This document shows positions 44,901 through 48,552 of a DNA stretch of 64,000 bases, in pieces (position 1 is the first letter of the stretch; the number at the start of each line of letters is the position of its first letter). This DNA comes from Rugalucina vietnamica (lineage: Eukaryota; Mollusca; Bivalvia; Lucinida; Lucinidae). The translations under genes were made by a program, and so were the position numbers. The notes under the pieces were generated by a model. That model saw only the letters and a list, made by a program, of their open reading frames with translations, was not told the DNA's origin and searched no databases. The stretch is from contig OZ024869.1 in assembly GCA_964017185.1 (NCBI GenBank), positions 890,501 through 954,500 on the forward strand, read 5' to 3'.

Positions 44901-45974
44901 TTTTCTTCAGGAGTTTGGCTGTAGCAGTCCTCAATATTTGCCTGTGGTGATGAAAATAATTCATTACCTGTACGATGCAGACGTCTTGTCTGAGGAAGTC
45001 ATTATACAGTGGTATGAGAGGGAACCAGTCAGCAAGGAAACCAGTCAGGGACATAAGGATGTCAGGAAACAGGTGGGATAGTACTTCTGTCATATGAACA
45101 AACATCTTTTCTCGTGAAAATCAGAATGTATTTGAATTCCAATGTCATCAAAGTCTTTAAGGAAAACAGACACAATTACCAAAATGAAAAAGTCAGGGAG
45201 GAATAAATGAGCAACACAGGTTTTGCTAATTAAGGCATGCAATTTATCGTCAGCTTGTGGCATTGTTTTGGAACCTCACAATTCAGTTGGGCTCCCTTTC
45301 TGTGTGACAGTGCTCATTTGATGCATGAACAATGAACAAAAATGTTGATCGGCATTAGTTTGAATCTTGATGGTCGCTAAATTTGCATTCCCATTTGACA
45401 AAACAGTAAAGGGGATTAAGTAAGATTCCCATTTCATATATACTATAATTTGGAAATGTTTGCAAGAACTTAATTTTTGCGAATATTTACAAGTTTGTTG
45501 CTTAGCAAATTTAATGTTCTCGCTAATAAAGAATCTCTATGAGCCATAAAGACTACACGAACACTCATTCATGAATTCAAGATATCGCAAATTATTCAGA
45601 AAAAGAAAATTCATAAAGGGGAGAAAACTCACACAAGATTATGGAATGTAAATTTATGGAATACATGTACTAAAAGTTCGGAAATGTTCACGAGAACTTA
45701 ATTTTCACGAATAATTGAGTTTGTTGCCTGGCAAATTTAAGGTTCTCGCTAATAAAGAATCTCTATGAGCCATATAGACTACACAAACACTCATTCTCAA
45801 TGTCAAATTGTCCTAATTATTCGAAAAAAAAAAAAAATCAGAAAGTTTTTTCCAAGTTTACAATACGGGTACCATTACTTTGTTTCCCTAATTATATTTT
45901 CCTGTCCTGTATTTCAGGTGACACCTCTGATCACCTGGCTACAAGAGGCTGATGAAGAATCTTCGGAGGATTAA
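5682..45974 (+). CDS. EIF2B5: Translation initiation factor eIF2B subunit epsilon, exons 2-16 (5' partial)
   Basis: This is the catalytic subunit of the eIF2B decamer, which swaps GDP for GTP on eIF2 in the cytosol and is the target of the integrated stress response. I recognised it by exon-by-exon similarity to human eIF2B epsilon from memory. Exons: 5682-5806, 6753-6938, 7371-7545, 9399-9554, 9958-10043, 10305-10427, 10854-10954, 12397-12542, 17921-18017, 18405-18614, 23555-23645, 43014-43134, 43572-43652, 44911-45072, 45918-45974. All junctions are GT-AG and keep phase; the total is 1917 nt, 638 codons plus TAA. The order is a nucleotidyltransferase-like domain (exons 2-6), a left-handed beta-helix (7-10), an acidic linker (11) and a HEAT/W2 exchange domain (12-16) ending in the acidic tail DEESSED. 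The human protein has 721 residues, so about 65 N-terminal residues are missing upstream. As I recall, the human gene also has 16 exons. Intron 12 is 19.4 kb. Confidence 0.96.
5823..6058 (+). mobile_element. Palindromic MITE, family 1 (forward)
   Basis: TIRs are variants of GAGCCGCCTCGTGGGAAAA. Near the left end is an inner hairpin GCGCAGATCAGCTTCG.../...TGTTCAGCTCCTTTG. It begins 17 bp after the exon 2 donor. Confidence 0.8.
6487..6738 (-). mobile_element. Relic of a Penelope-type 3' region
   Basis: This stretch is collinear over about 240 bp with the 3' non-coding region of the element at 50507, sharing CAATCAGAAA, GAGCAGC, GGTAGCCACTCAGTTACC and AAACATACATAAG. It ends about 15 bp before the exon 3 acceptor. 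It could instead be a SINE that shares this tail. Confidence 0.6.
6753..6938 (+). CDS. EIF2B5: EIF2B5 exon 3
   Basis: It encodes [16 protein letters not shown] and then [20 protein letters not shown] and [11 protein letters not shown], matching human [20 protein letters not shown] and YGDVISNINI. The donor is AA|GTAAGT. A relic of a Penelope-type 3' region abuts its acceptor. Confidence 0.96.
7105..7318 (+). mobile_element. Palindromic MITE, family 2
   Basis: It runs from CATTACGAAAACATG to CATGTTTTCATAATG with a central hairpin GATTGTGGGTACCCACAATC flanked by TTTTTGCTCAA and its inverse. The central part is shortened compared with other copies. Confidence 0.75.
7371..7545 (+). CDS. EIF2B5: EIF2B5 exon 4
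   Basis: It encodes [20 protein letters not shown] and then [20 protein letters not shown], matching human [29 protein letters not shown]. The acceptor is TTTTGTAG and the donor GTG|GTAGGA; it ends in phase 0. Confidence 0.95.
7587..7735 (+). repeat. Dispersed repeat, copy 1
   Basis: TTTAACCCATATTTGATGAA through CTCTATGCAAACTGAATA is closely matched at 9596-9735 (roughly 85% by eye). No TIRs or coding capacity were seen. Confidence 0.65.
8339..8400 (+). repeat. Degraded tRNA-derived SINE head
   Basis: TGGCCTGGTGGTAAAG (box A-like) and GGTCCTGATTTAATACC (box B-like) at tRNA spacing; heavily decayed. Confidence 0.45.
8434..8575 (+). repeat. tRNA-derived SINE
   Basis: Box A GCCTAGTGGTAGAGC and box B GGGTTTGAACC lie at tRNA spacing, followed by TTCTTGAACAAGACAC, a tail motif I have seen in other invertebrate SINEs. 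No intact cloverleaf. Confidence 0.65.
8594..8738 (-). repeat. tRNA-derived SINE (second family), copy 1
   Basis: On the minus strand it starts CAGCCGCGGTGGTGTAATGG with box B GCGGGTTCAAAACCC, then continues through TGACGTAATAAAGGC. A second copy lies at 8882-9018. Confidence 0.7.
8787..9105. mobile_element. Possible pogo/Tigger-like MITE interrupted by a SINE
   Basis: The left end CAGATAAACCTCATTATA and the reversed right end CAGTTCAACCTCATTATA match, with inner GTTATAATGAGG repeats. The SINE at 8882-9018 sits inside. Assignment to pogo is by resemblance of the ends only. Confidence 0.45.
8882..9018 (-). repeat. tRNA-derived SINE (second family), copy 2
   Basis: About 85-90% like the copy at 8594 by eye, with part of the box B segment deleted. 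Confidence 0.65.
9171..9398 (+). repeat. Decayed tandem copy of EIF2B5 exon 5 and its flank
   Basis: From 9234 GAGATACTGGCAGGCCATAA follows real exon 5 for about 90 bp, then breaks down and reaches a TGA. The flank ATGACTGAAAAATTGCTGA at 9171 matches ATGACTGAAGAATTGTTGA at 9333. Period about 165 bp. Confidence 0.85.
9399..9554 (+). CDS. EIF2B5: EIF2B5 exon 5
   Basis: Exactly 52 codons, containing [20 protein letters not shown] and [18 protein letters not shown]. This is the most conserved block of the family and nearly identical to the human sequence. A degraded tandem copy sits 165 bp upstream (9234-9330). Confidence 0.97.
9596..9735 (+). repeat. Dispersed repeat, copy 2
   Basis: Second copy of the repeat at 7587-7735, in the same orientation, starting 42 bp after exon 5. 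Confidence 0.65.
9805..9921 (+). repeat. Decayed tandem copy of EIF2B5 exon 6
   Basis: From 9822 ATAATGGGTAATACAATACA repeats real exon 6 at a 136-bp offset. A small internal duplication of ACTGTGACAGT shifts the frame. The acceptor is TTTGAG instead of TTTTAG. Confidence 0.88.
9958..10043 (+). CDS. EIF2B5: EIF2B5 exon 6
   Basis: It encodes [20 protein letters not shown] and NLYMYDAV, matching human [25 protein letters not shown]. The acceptor is GTTTTAG and the donor AG|GTATGT. A decayed copy lies 136 bp upstream. Confidence 0.95.
10305..10427 (+). CDS. EIF2B5: EIF2B5 exon 7
   Basis: It encodes [15 protein letters not shown] and then [16 protein letters not shown], matching human VIRRWVYPLTPEAN and SRHNIYRGPEVSL. 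It links the catalytic-like fold to the beta-helix. Confidence 0.95.
10854..10954 (+). CDS. EIF2B5: EIF2B5 exon 8
   Basis: It encodes [20 protein letters not shown] and then [14 protein letters not shown], hexapeptide turns of the left-handed beta-helix. It is phase 1 at the donor, splitting a glycine codon with exon 9. Confidence 0.96.
11123..11911 (+). mobile_element. Palindromic MITE, family 1 (forward), interrupted
   Basis: The left half is 11123-11250 with the CGCAGATCATCTTCACGG hairpin; the right half is 11812-11911 ending ACGAGGCGGCT. The halves are separated by a TA-flanked element (11251-11811). A reverse copy follows 58 bp later. Confidence 0.85.
11251..11811. mobile_element. TA-flanked MITE (mariner-like) nested in a MITE
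   Basis: The TIRs are CAGCCCCTTTCACTCGAG and the reversed right end CAGCCCCTTTCACTCCAG. They extend for about 80 bp with a repeated GTTTGCCGTTTG block, and both ends are flanked by TA. The host MITE reads continuously once it is removed, which supports a TA target duplication as in Tc1/mariner. No transposase. Confidence 0.8.
11970..12209 (-). mobile_element. Palindromic MITE, family 1 (reverse)
   Basis: Reverse orientation: asymmetric part first, then the near-perfect hairpin GATCAGCTTCGCGGTTACCG / CGCGAAGCTGATC close to the right end. It forms a forward-reverse pair with 11123-11911. Confidence 0.85.
12397..12542 (+). CDS. EIF2B5: EIF2B5 exon 9
   Basis: It continues the beta-helix with [20 protein letters not shown] and [19 protein letters not shown], matching human [28 protein letters not shown]. 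The donor is AAT|GTAAGT. Confidence 0.96.
12910..15760. mobile_element. Middle nested element with 151-bp tandem array
   Basis: It starts TATACCCCGCCACTTAAAA followed by a GTCCGTCCGTCTGTCT run, and ends GTGGCGGGGTATCA near 15760. The internal unit starting TTTCCGGGCTCTATCTTGAG recurs every 151 bp (13029, 13180, 13331; then 15237, 15388, 15539) and is interrupted by the element at 13468-15221. The borders are inverted versions of TACCCCGCCAC. Confidence 0.75.
13468..15221. mobile_element. Innermost nested element, TA-flanked TIR transposon
   Basis: The left end CCGTATTCGTTCTAATTAGC and the reversed right end match for about 25 bp and continue as GCGCAC-rich sequence. TA lies on both sides and the 151-bp unit of the host element reads on after removal. 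About 1.75 kb with no transposase I can recognise. Confidence 0.8.
17548..17815 (+). mobile_element. Palindromic MITE, family 2
   Basis: It runs from CATTACGAAAACTTG to CATGTTTTCCTGATG. The centre is GATTGTGGGTACACATTAGA...GAGTACCCACAGTC, followed by GGTATACCCCTGTATACCCC and TATATAAAAGTGGGG. Confidence 0.8.
17921..18017 (+). CDS. EIF2B5: EIF2B5 exon 10
   Basis: It encodes [20 protein letters not shown] followed by an acidic stretch, matching human [24 protein letters not shown]. The preceding intron 9 is 5.4 kb of nested repeats. Confidence 0.95.
18244..18330 (+). repeat. Degraded tRNA-like SINE (third family)
   Basis: GTGACCTAGTGATTAAGATA and CCTTGTAAACC resemble the better copy at 58617 (GTGACCTGGTAGTTAAGCTA). 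Confidence 0.5.
18405..18614 (+). CDS. EIF2B5: EIF2B5 exon 11 (acidic linker)
   Basis: It encodes a serine- and acid-rich linker including [14 protein letters not shown]; the WGL matches human LWGLKI. Its 3' tail ([20 protein letters not shown]) has no human counterpart that I can see. Immediately downstream this tail plus the donor are repeated eight more times at 115-bp spacing. Read-through past the first donor meets a TAA in the fourth codon. Confidence 0.9.
18500..19534 (+). repeat. 115-bp tandem array of EIF2B5 exon 11 3' end plus donor
   Basis: Nine copies, each ending GATGATACAAAAT then a 5' splice site, at 18615, 18730, 18845, 18960, 19075, 19190, 19305, 19420 (all GTGAGT) and 19535 (GTAAGT), an exact 115-bp period. 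Each later copy also has a potential acceptor GGCCTCAG before CAATATATCTTTG. Copies 2 to 9 differ at only a few positions, so the expansion is recent. Neither 115 nor the 74-nt exonic part is divisible by three. Confidence 0.95.
19586..20194 (-). CDS. LINE RT C-terminal fragment with C2H2 finger
   Basis: 202 codons: [57 protein letters not shown], a Lys/Arg-rich segment, then a C2H2 finger CSTC...HQRTH. It continues the protein at 20209-22527 after a frameshift, so this copy cannot make the whole product. Confidence 0.85.
   Translation of the reverse strand: MVLPTLLYACETWTVYQRHAKRLNHFHLSCLRKLLKIKWQDKIPDTEVLTKAGMQSMHTVLKLAQLRWTGHVIRMPDARLPKKVFYGELQEGKRSQGGQKKRYKDTLKASLKDFEIPMGSWEQTAQERSKWRGLINKGAALYEKKRICEAERKRRERKAKTNVPPSDSMTLTCSTCNRQFRARIGLVSHQRTHQHTSALFKK
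19590..22565 (-). mobile_element. 5'-truncated non-LTR retrotransposon (APE-RT LINE)
   Basis: A LINE in antisense within intron 11. The minus strand carries the C-terminal half of an APE endonuclease, an RT domain, and a C-terminal C2H2 finger ([21 protein letters not shown] region). It begins abruptly at about 22565 in the endonuclease ([17 protein letters not shown]), so at least 100 N-terminal residues are lost. It resembles a LINE type often mis-annotated as craniofacial development protein 2; RTE-related, clade not certain. Confidence 0.88.
20209..22527 (-). CDS. LINE endonuclease-RT, N-terminal fragment
   Basis: A 772-codon frame. The endonuclease part has [30 protein letters not shown] and [15 protein letters not shown] (catalytic DH). 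The RT has [52 protein letters not shown] (D of the active site), [14 protein letters not shown] and LLYADDMD (YADD). The palm region after YADD is a little shorter than I expect. The frame ends at SSLTPS, where a frameshift leads into the next frame. Confidence 0.88.
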   Translation of the reverse strand: MPKGINDRLMTLRLPLSGNKHATIVSAYAPTMTNPDEAKDKFYDDLDNVISATPRTDKLILLGDFNARVGTDHQTWEGVIGPEGVGKCNSNGLLLLRKCAEHDLLITNTVFRLPNRNKTSWMHPRSKHWHLIDYVIVRRTDRQDVKVTKTMCGADCWTDHRLVVSKLNLRIQPARRPQGKKAPKRLDVSKLNKDSMRQDFLTDICNQLDAMNLSSEDPEENWRVFHKTVLSSAASTFRHPSRKHQDWFDENDDEIQRLLEEKHRLHKAHQDDTSSVSKKAAYSNICKTVQTKLRDMQDSWLRKKTEEIQSFADRKDMKKFHDALKTIYGPKSSGATTLLSADGNTLLTDKEAILERWAEHFNSVLNRPSSINEDAIDRLPQIECNVLLDEFPTVTETRKAVQQLSSGKAPGADAIPAEVYKAGGLPMAEKLTKLFHCMWRKEAIPQEFKDASIIHLYKRKGNPQVCDNHRGISLLSIAGKILAKILLNRLNVHLDQTGLIPESQCGFRKDRGTIDMIFTARQLQEKCQEQNVDLYMMFVDLTKAFDTVSRDGLWKIMAKFGCPPRFIAMVRQFHDGMQARVQNDGEFSEPFEVTNGVKQGCVLAPTLFSMMFSAMLMDAFQDSDTGFPIRYRFDGNIFNLRRLQAKTKVQTDVLDELLYADDMDKNASTEAKMQRAMDQVSQSCDNYDITISTKKTEVVHQPAPGKPYNEPTITVNGQKLKVVDKFTYLGSTLSRAVHIDDEITARIAKASVAFGRLRAMSGSEMESSLTPS
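22618..22851 (+). mobile_element. Palindromic MITE, family 1 (forward)
   Basis: GAGCTGCCTCATGGGAAAAC to CACGCACAGGCTC, with inner hairpin GCGCAGACCAGCTTCG / AAAGCTGATCAGTGCC. Paired with a reverse copy 74 bp later. Confidence 0.8.
22926..23158 (-). mobile_element. Palindromic MITE, family 1 (reverse)
   Basis: Reverse partner of 22618-22851; hairpin CGCTGATCAGCTGTGTAG / CTGTACAGGTGATCTGC near the right end. Confidence 0.8.
23380..23520 (+). repeat. Decayed tandem copy of EIF2B5 exon 12
   Basis: GCCAGTGTTTCAGTCTGAGT at 23415 repeats the acceptor and first ~60 bp of exon 12 at a 135-bp offset, including the upstream TTTTTCCCTGTAATGCTGTA. The copy degrades after AGAGAAGGAGTAAACCA. Confidence 0.88.
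23555..23645 (+). CDS. EIF2B5: EIF2B5 exon 12
   Basis: It encodes [20 protein letters not shown] and [10 protein letters not shown], matching human [31 protein letters not shown], the start of the C-terminal HEAT domain. A decayed copy lies 135 bp upstream. Confidence 0.96.
24753..32346 (-). CDS. MULE-like transposase fused to SGNH hydrolase, SWIM, Ulp1 protease and PHD domains (3 exons)
   Basis: Exons 32200-32346, 30272-30378 and 24753-28761 join with GT-AG sites in phase to 1420 codons. Residues 1-180: SGNH hydrolase-like (IIGHS at 4-8, HCGINN at 54-59, DGLH at 159-162). 185-262: five imperfect [13 protein letters not shown] repeats. About 290-315: acidic. 377-462: possible CG-1-like domain. 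About 565-850: MULE DDE transposase (D598 in LFYDTTF, D663 in VTDRES, CWNH 684-687, E779 in [10 protein letters not shown]). 951-962: SWIM CNC...CRH. 1241-1305: Ulp1-type protease (H1241, D1257, Q1299, C1305 in NGVDCG). 1372-1420: PHD finger. The frame is open throughout, so it may be active. The start is the ATG at 32346; the first intron is 1821 bp and the second 1510 bp. Confidence 0.88.
28230..28475 (-). repeat. In-frame minisatellite inside the transposase gene
   Basis: Units of 39-54 bp encoding [13 protein letters not shown] repeat five times between the hydrolase-like and the CG-1-like parts. It is a Thr/Pro linker that keeps frame. Confidence 0.85.
28891..28940 (-). mobile_element. 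MITE family 1 fragment
   Basis: AGCCGCCTCGTGGGAAAACC and GACCAGGTCGA, an end fragment in reverse orientation inside the MULE second intron. Confidence 0.6.
29174..29625. repeat. Tandem duplication in the MULE second intron
   Basis: GGTGTGAATGATCACGGAAG through TATGTGCCGG is repeated about 333 bp apart. A more diverged third copy lies at 31460-31540 in the first intron. Confidence 0.75.
30019..30256 (-). mobile_element. Palindromic MITE, family 2
   Basis: CATCAGGAAAACATGTCCAT to TGCATGTGCATGTTTTC, centre GTTGGCACTCGTTGGAACCG / GATTCTAACG. It ends 16 bp from the splice donor side of the MULE middle exon. Confidence 0.75.
30440..30598 (-). mobile_element. MITE family 1 partial copy (reverse)
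   Basis: Contains the asymmetric GGACAATTTGGATTTAGAAA part and the hairpin GCTGATCAGCTTCGCAG / CTGTGAACCTGATCTGC; the outer end is degraded. Confidence 0.7.
31235..31283. repeat. (AG)n microsatellite
   Basis: GAGAGAGA with occasional AAAG interruptions, within the MULE first intron. Confidence 0.9.
31731..32004 (-). mobile_element. Palindromic MITE, family 2, with duplicated end
   Basis: The end ATCAGGAAAACATATCCGTG occurs twice (31732 and 31778). The centre GTTAGTACTCGTTAGAACCG is damaged on its other arm. Confidence 0.75.
36000..36610. repeat. Cryptically simple ACATAC-rich tract
   Basis: Long imperfect runs of ACATA, TACAC and ATATAC on the + strand. Open frames here are a by-product of the low complexity. 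Confidence 0.85.
37775..38220. repeat. Cryptically simple TGTGTA-rich tract
   Basis: Imperfect GTGTGTATGTG runs on the + strand, roughly the complement of the 36000-36610 tract, giving spurious His/Thr-rich or Val/Cys-rich frames. Confidence 0.85.
40703..41275. mobile_element. Palindromic MITE, ~570 bp
   Basis: TACTGTCTGAACACCATCTT on the left is inverted at the right end. Arms match for about 120 bp (TTTCAGAAACAGCATTTTTC) and continue as weaker symmetry nearly to the centre. It follows the 33224-40657 element by about 45 bp. Confidence 0.75.
41680..42985 (+). mobile_element. GGGAGACAT element with 156-bp tandem array
   Basis: It starts GGTCGGGAGACATATTGTTT, then a CGTCTGTCCGTCCGTCTGTC run. 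About eight units of 156 bp follow, with CGTGTCCGC at 41749, 41905, 42061, 42217, 42373, 42530, 42686 and 42827; the last is short. It ends GGGGGGAGACATCAGTTTTC. No coding capacity. The layout parallels the element at 12910 with unrelated sequence. Confidence 0.8.
43014..43134 (+). CDS. EIF2B5: EIF2B5 exon 13
   Basis: It encodes [20 protein letters not shown] and then a segment ending LVKLLQD, matching human [20 protein letters not shown]. It follows the 19.4-kb intron 12, and the 156-bp array ends only about 40 bp before its acceptor. Confidence 0.94.
43572..43652 (+). CDS. EIF2B5: EIF2B5 exon 14
   Basis: 27 codons, [20 protein letters not shown] then HCLLAIE, corresponding to human [27 protein letters not shown]. 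Phase 0 on both sides; donor GAG|GTGAGA. Confidence 0.93.
43694..43895 (+). mobile_element. MITE family 1 (forward, decayed)
   Basis: GAGCTGCATCATAAAAAAAC with a collapsed hairpin CAGATCAAGCTGATCAGTG and the TTAAATCCATAATTTCAAGC segment. Confidence 0.7.
43940..44160 (-). mobile_element. MITE family 1 (reverse, decayed)
   Basis: AGCTAGAAGCTTGAAATTTT then the hairpin TTAGCTGTGCAGTTATTGC / ACAGCTTTTCTG; interrupted by a G-rich stretch near 44025. Partner of 43694-43895. Confidence 0.7.
44336..44400 (+). repeat. Degraded tRNA-like SINE (third family)
   Basis: GGCAAAGTGACTAAGCTACT and CCTTGTAAAGTAGGG match the family at 18244 and 58617. Confidence 0.45.
44370..44910 (+). repeat. Decayed copy of EIF2B5 exon 15, split by a MITE
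   Basis: CCAGGAGTTTGGCTGTAGCA at 44451 repeats the acceptor and start of exon 15. After the MITE (44508-44788) the copy resumes with ACATCTTGTCCGAGG, matching ACGTCTTGTCTGAGG in the real exon. The flank AGACA.AACCAGTTAAA also repeats. Net period without the MITE is about 175 bp. Confidence 0.85.
44508..44788 (-). mobile_element. Palindromic MITE, family 2
   Basis: CATCAGGAAAACTTGTCCAT to GGGCAAATTTTCGTAATG, centre GATTGTGGGTCGCCGTTATA / GGTTCTAACGTGTACCCAC. Inserted inside the decayed exon 15 copy. Confidence 0.8.
44911..45072 (+). CDS. EIF2B5: EIF2B5 exon 15
   Basis: 54 codons, [20 protein letters not shown] then [18 protein letters not shown], matching human [23 protein letters not shown]. 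This is the W2-type exchange domain. A MITE-split decayed copy lies upstream (44455-44835). Confidence 0.95.
45430..45800. repeat. Tandem duplication in EIF2B5 intron 15
   Basis: AACTTAATTTTTGCGAATAT through GAATCTCTATGAGCCATAAA recurs about 234 bp later (45690-45790) with moderate divergence. No exon is involved. Confidence 0.75.
45918..45974 (+). CDS. EIF2B5: EIF2B5 exon 16 and stop
   Basis: It encodes [18 protein letters not shown] and TAA, almost identical to human FIQWLKEAEEESSEDD. This is the acidic/aromatic box of eIF2B epsilon and eIF5 C-termini. Possible AATAAA poly-A signals occur at 46459 and 46611. Confidence 0.96.
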   Translation: MTPLITWLQEADEESSED

Positions 45975-47180
45975 TCTTACTACATACATTAAATGAATAC
46001 CTATCCTCTGGGTTTCTGATCAGGCCTGACACAAATATATTGGACTGTACTTTGAAAAACTCAAGGCTGTTAATTCATCTCTAATTTCGGGCAAGAAAAG
46101 GAACCAAATTTTGACTGAGAAGTTAAACAATAATACAAACAAACTTTCTATGATGGATGAAAAAAAATCTTGATAAAAGAAAACACAGAAAGAAAAATAT
46201 TGCTTTGTGTTCATTCTTTGTTTTACTCCCCAAAATACGAGGGTCATCCAATAATTTCTGACAGTGGCCTCTTTTCTCATAATAATCAGAATTATTTTGC
46301 TACACAAATGTGGCCATGGATATTAGTAATTTATGTGCAAAATATGGTGTCTTTTTTCACAATCTGATCTATAGCTATATTAAATTACATTCAACACTAA
46401 GAGAGCTCATGGCCAGGAAAATCATGATTTTTGCTTATTTTTTGCTGGGGGTAGTGGAAATAAACATTGTGCTGTGGTTCTTTGGGAAGTAAAACAATTG
46501 CTTTTTTAAGGTCTCTGAAACAAAACTGCTCCACAAAAACAATGTTGCAATGACAGTCTTCGACAAATCGTTGAATTGTCCTTTAAATTTACAAGAACTG
46601 CTATATACAAAATAAACTACACTATTTAATATGACTCAGTTTTTATGTTAAAATGATGTTGCAAAAATGCTGCCATGTTGAAATTGAAACTCTCCAAAAG
46701 TAACACTTGCAAGCTTAACCACTCAGTTTGTTTGTGTTGAGACTTAACGTCCCAGTCAACAATTTTTCAGTCATGTCGGGACGGATTAACCAGTCAGTTT
46801 GGTAGTCTAACCCGACATACAAGTACATTCATATATACAAAACGTTTTTGAATTTGTATGAAACTGGACCCATAAAACTGTATATAAAGCTGCGGCCATG
46901 ACACTTTACTTTCTGATATTTAGTTGCATAGCAACCGGTGTAATGGCAGCATGGCTAATATTTTACCAGATGTAGGTCCTTATACTCACACATACATGTA
47001 TGTATGACTAAGTGAAACACTCCTGATAGTAATAGACTTTGTTATATGAACTTATTGTCGGAACTTATTTGATAACCCTCATCTATGGCTACAGTATGTA
47101 TCCCTATGCCTCAAGATTCATTTTATCAGTGCAAGATTTTATAAAAGTGGTCCTCACCAGTCCCTTGTATACGGAATAGC
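45975..47180. other. 3' UTR and downstream flank of EIF2B5
   Basis: AT-rich, with AATAAA at 46459 and 46611. Near 46735 is a fragment of a dispersed repeat with GACTTAACGTCCCAGTCAAC, related to one near 49738. No gene seen. Confidence 0.6.
46238..46320 (+). mobile_element. Possible mariner end fragment
   Basis: ATACGAGGGTCATCCAATAA resembles the TIR of some mariner families. No opposite end or transposase was seen. Confidence 0.35.
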
Positions 47181-47184
47181 AAGG

Positions 47185-47415
47185 TGTATTCATGCTGATG
47201 AGAAGGTTGTAGGGTATTCATGCTGGTAAGGTTATTCATGCTGATGTGGTCTTGAAGGTTATTCATGCTAGTAACAAGGGTATTTATTTAACTGCTGGAA
47301 GCACCTCGGTTATCCCCGAGTCCATCAAGATAACCTAAATGATGGAACTACACCGCCCGCCACCAACCATCACCTCAACTATGGTAAGAAGGGTATTTAT
47401 GCTGATGAAGAAAAT
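47185..47415. repeat. Scattered TATTCATGCTGRT motif
   Basis: The motif occurs about five times between 47189 and 47405 with irregular spacing, in otherwise unremarkable DNA. Confidence 0.6.
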
Positions 47416-47728
47416 GTCACATCCATGCACTAGGCAACCATGCTACTTGCCAGAATTATAATGCCAATGGTTCCTGGTTCGATACACGACTGGATTACTA
47501 TTTGTCAAAATATAGATCCTACAGTGGGGCTTTTTTGCAAATGTGCTATACACGTCAAACATTAAATTGACTGCACCATGATTGCATGCATTTGCTTATC
47601 CTTGCTGTCATTTGGTCTTCTAGCAGCGATCTTCAAGACAGAAAAGTAACTGCTTGTAGTTTATTTCAAGGTGTGCGCGGCCAGTCATTGTTTTAGCATA
47701 ATTCTTTTTCATAGGAGTGTATGATGCA

Positions 47729-48183
47729 CCAGTCATTTGTATCCCCGGCTCCCCCGGGGCCGGGGATAGCGGGGACATAGCGGGGCTAAAGTGCCTGGCT
47801 TTAACCTCTGATGTGTCCTGGCAGTGCCGGGGATTTGCCGGGGTTATGATTTACCGCCAATACACTGTCACATTAATTCAAATTAAATTATCATGATATT
47901 TTTAACATTTAATTATCTTTATGGTACTTATTTAATTTCCAAATGCACCTAAACATTTACATGCATAAAGTGAGGCCCTTCTCCCATGTTTCAGTTTCAT
48001 CAGAACAACTCCCAGCTGTTGTTCCACGTTATTGTCAGCCCCTGGGGAGCCGGGGCTTTTAGCAGGGGTTTTACCAAAACTCTTGCACGGCAAGGCCGGG
48101 CTTTTAGCCGGGCTTTAAAAATTGAAAAGTTAAAAGCCCCGCTATTCCCCGGCCCCGGGGGAGCCGGGGATGCAAATGACTGG
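47729..48183. mobile_element. GC-rich TIR element, 455 bp
   Basis: The left CCAGTCATTTGTATCCCCGG and reversed right CCAGTCATTTGCATCCCCGG ends match for about 45 bp, including the perfect palindrome CCCCCGGGG. The interior keeps GCCGGGGCTTTTAG-like repeats. Very GC-rich against an AT-rich background. Family unknown, no coding capacity. Confidence 0.8.
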
Positions 48184-48294
48184 CGCATGCTGATATTGCA
48201 GCTGACTTGCTATATTAGTGTCAATGGTAGCTTTTGGTTTCTTGTAGAAAACCTTGCCAATTCTTGTCCCATGGAGACGTCATGTGCAAACATT

Positions 48295-48526
48295 GAGCCA
48301 TCTCATGAGAAAACCAACAATCTGCATATGCGAAACCAAAGGCGCAGATCAGCTTCGCAGTAACTGCGAAGCTGATCAGCGTCTTTGCTTTCGCTACAAT
48401 TAGTACAATTCCTCTTCTATCTAAATCCAAAATTTGCAGCCTCTAGCCAATTTCTGTGGCAGAATAACCTGGTTTGTGTCGGACCTGGTCCGAAACCACA
48501 CTGTTGGTTTTCCCACGAGGCGGCTC
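48295..48526 (+). mobile_element. Palindromic MITE, family 1 (forward)
   Basis: GAGCCATCTCATGAGAAAAC to CACGAGGCGGCTC; strong inner hairpin CAGATCAGCTTCGCAGTAAC / TGCGAAGCTGATCAGCG. One of the best-preserved copies. Confidence 0.88.
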
Positions 48527-48552
48527 AATTATTGGTATTAGACAAGACGTAA

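Noticed and set aside
44707-45105. 132-codon minus frame
   Set aside because: It is the antisense shadow of exon 15, its decayed copy and a MITE.
47986-48363. 125-codon + frame rich in Gly/Pro/Ala
   Set aside because: It runs across the end of the GC-rich TIR element into a MITE.
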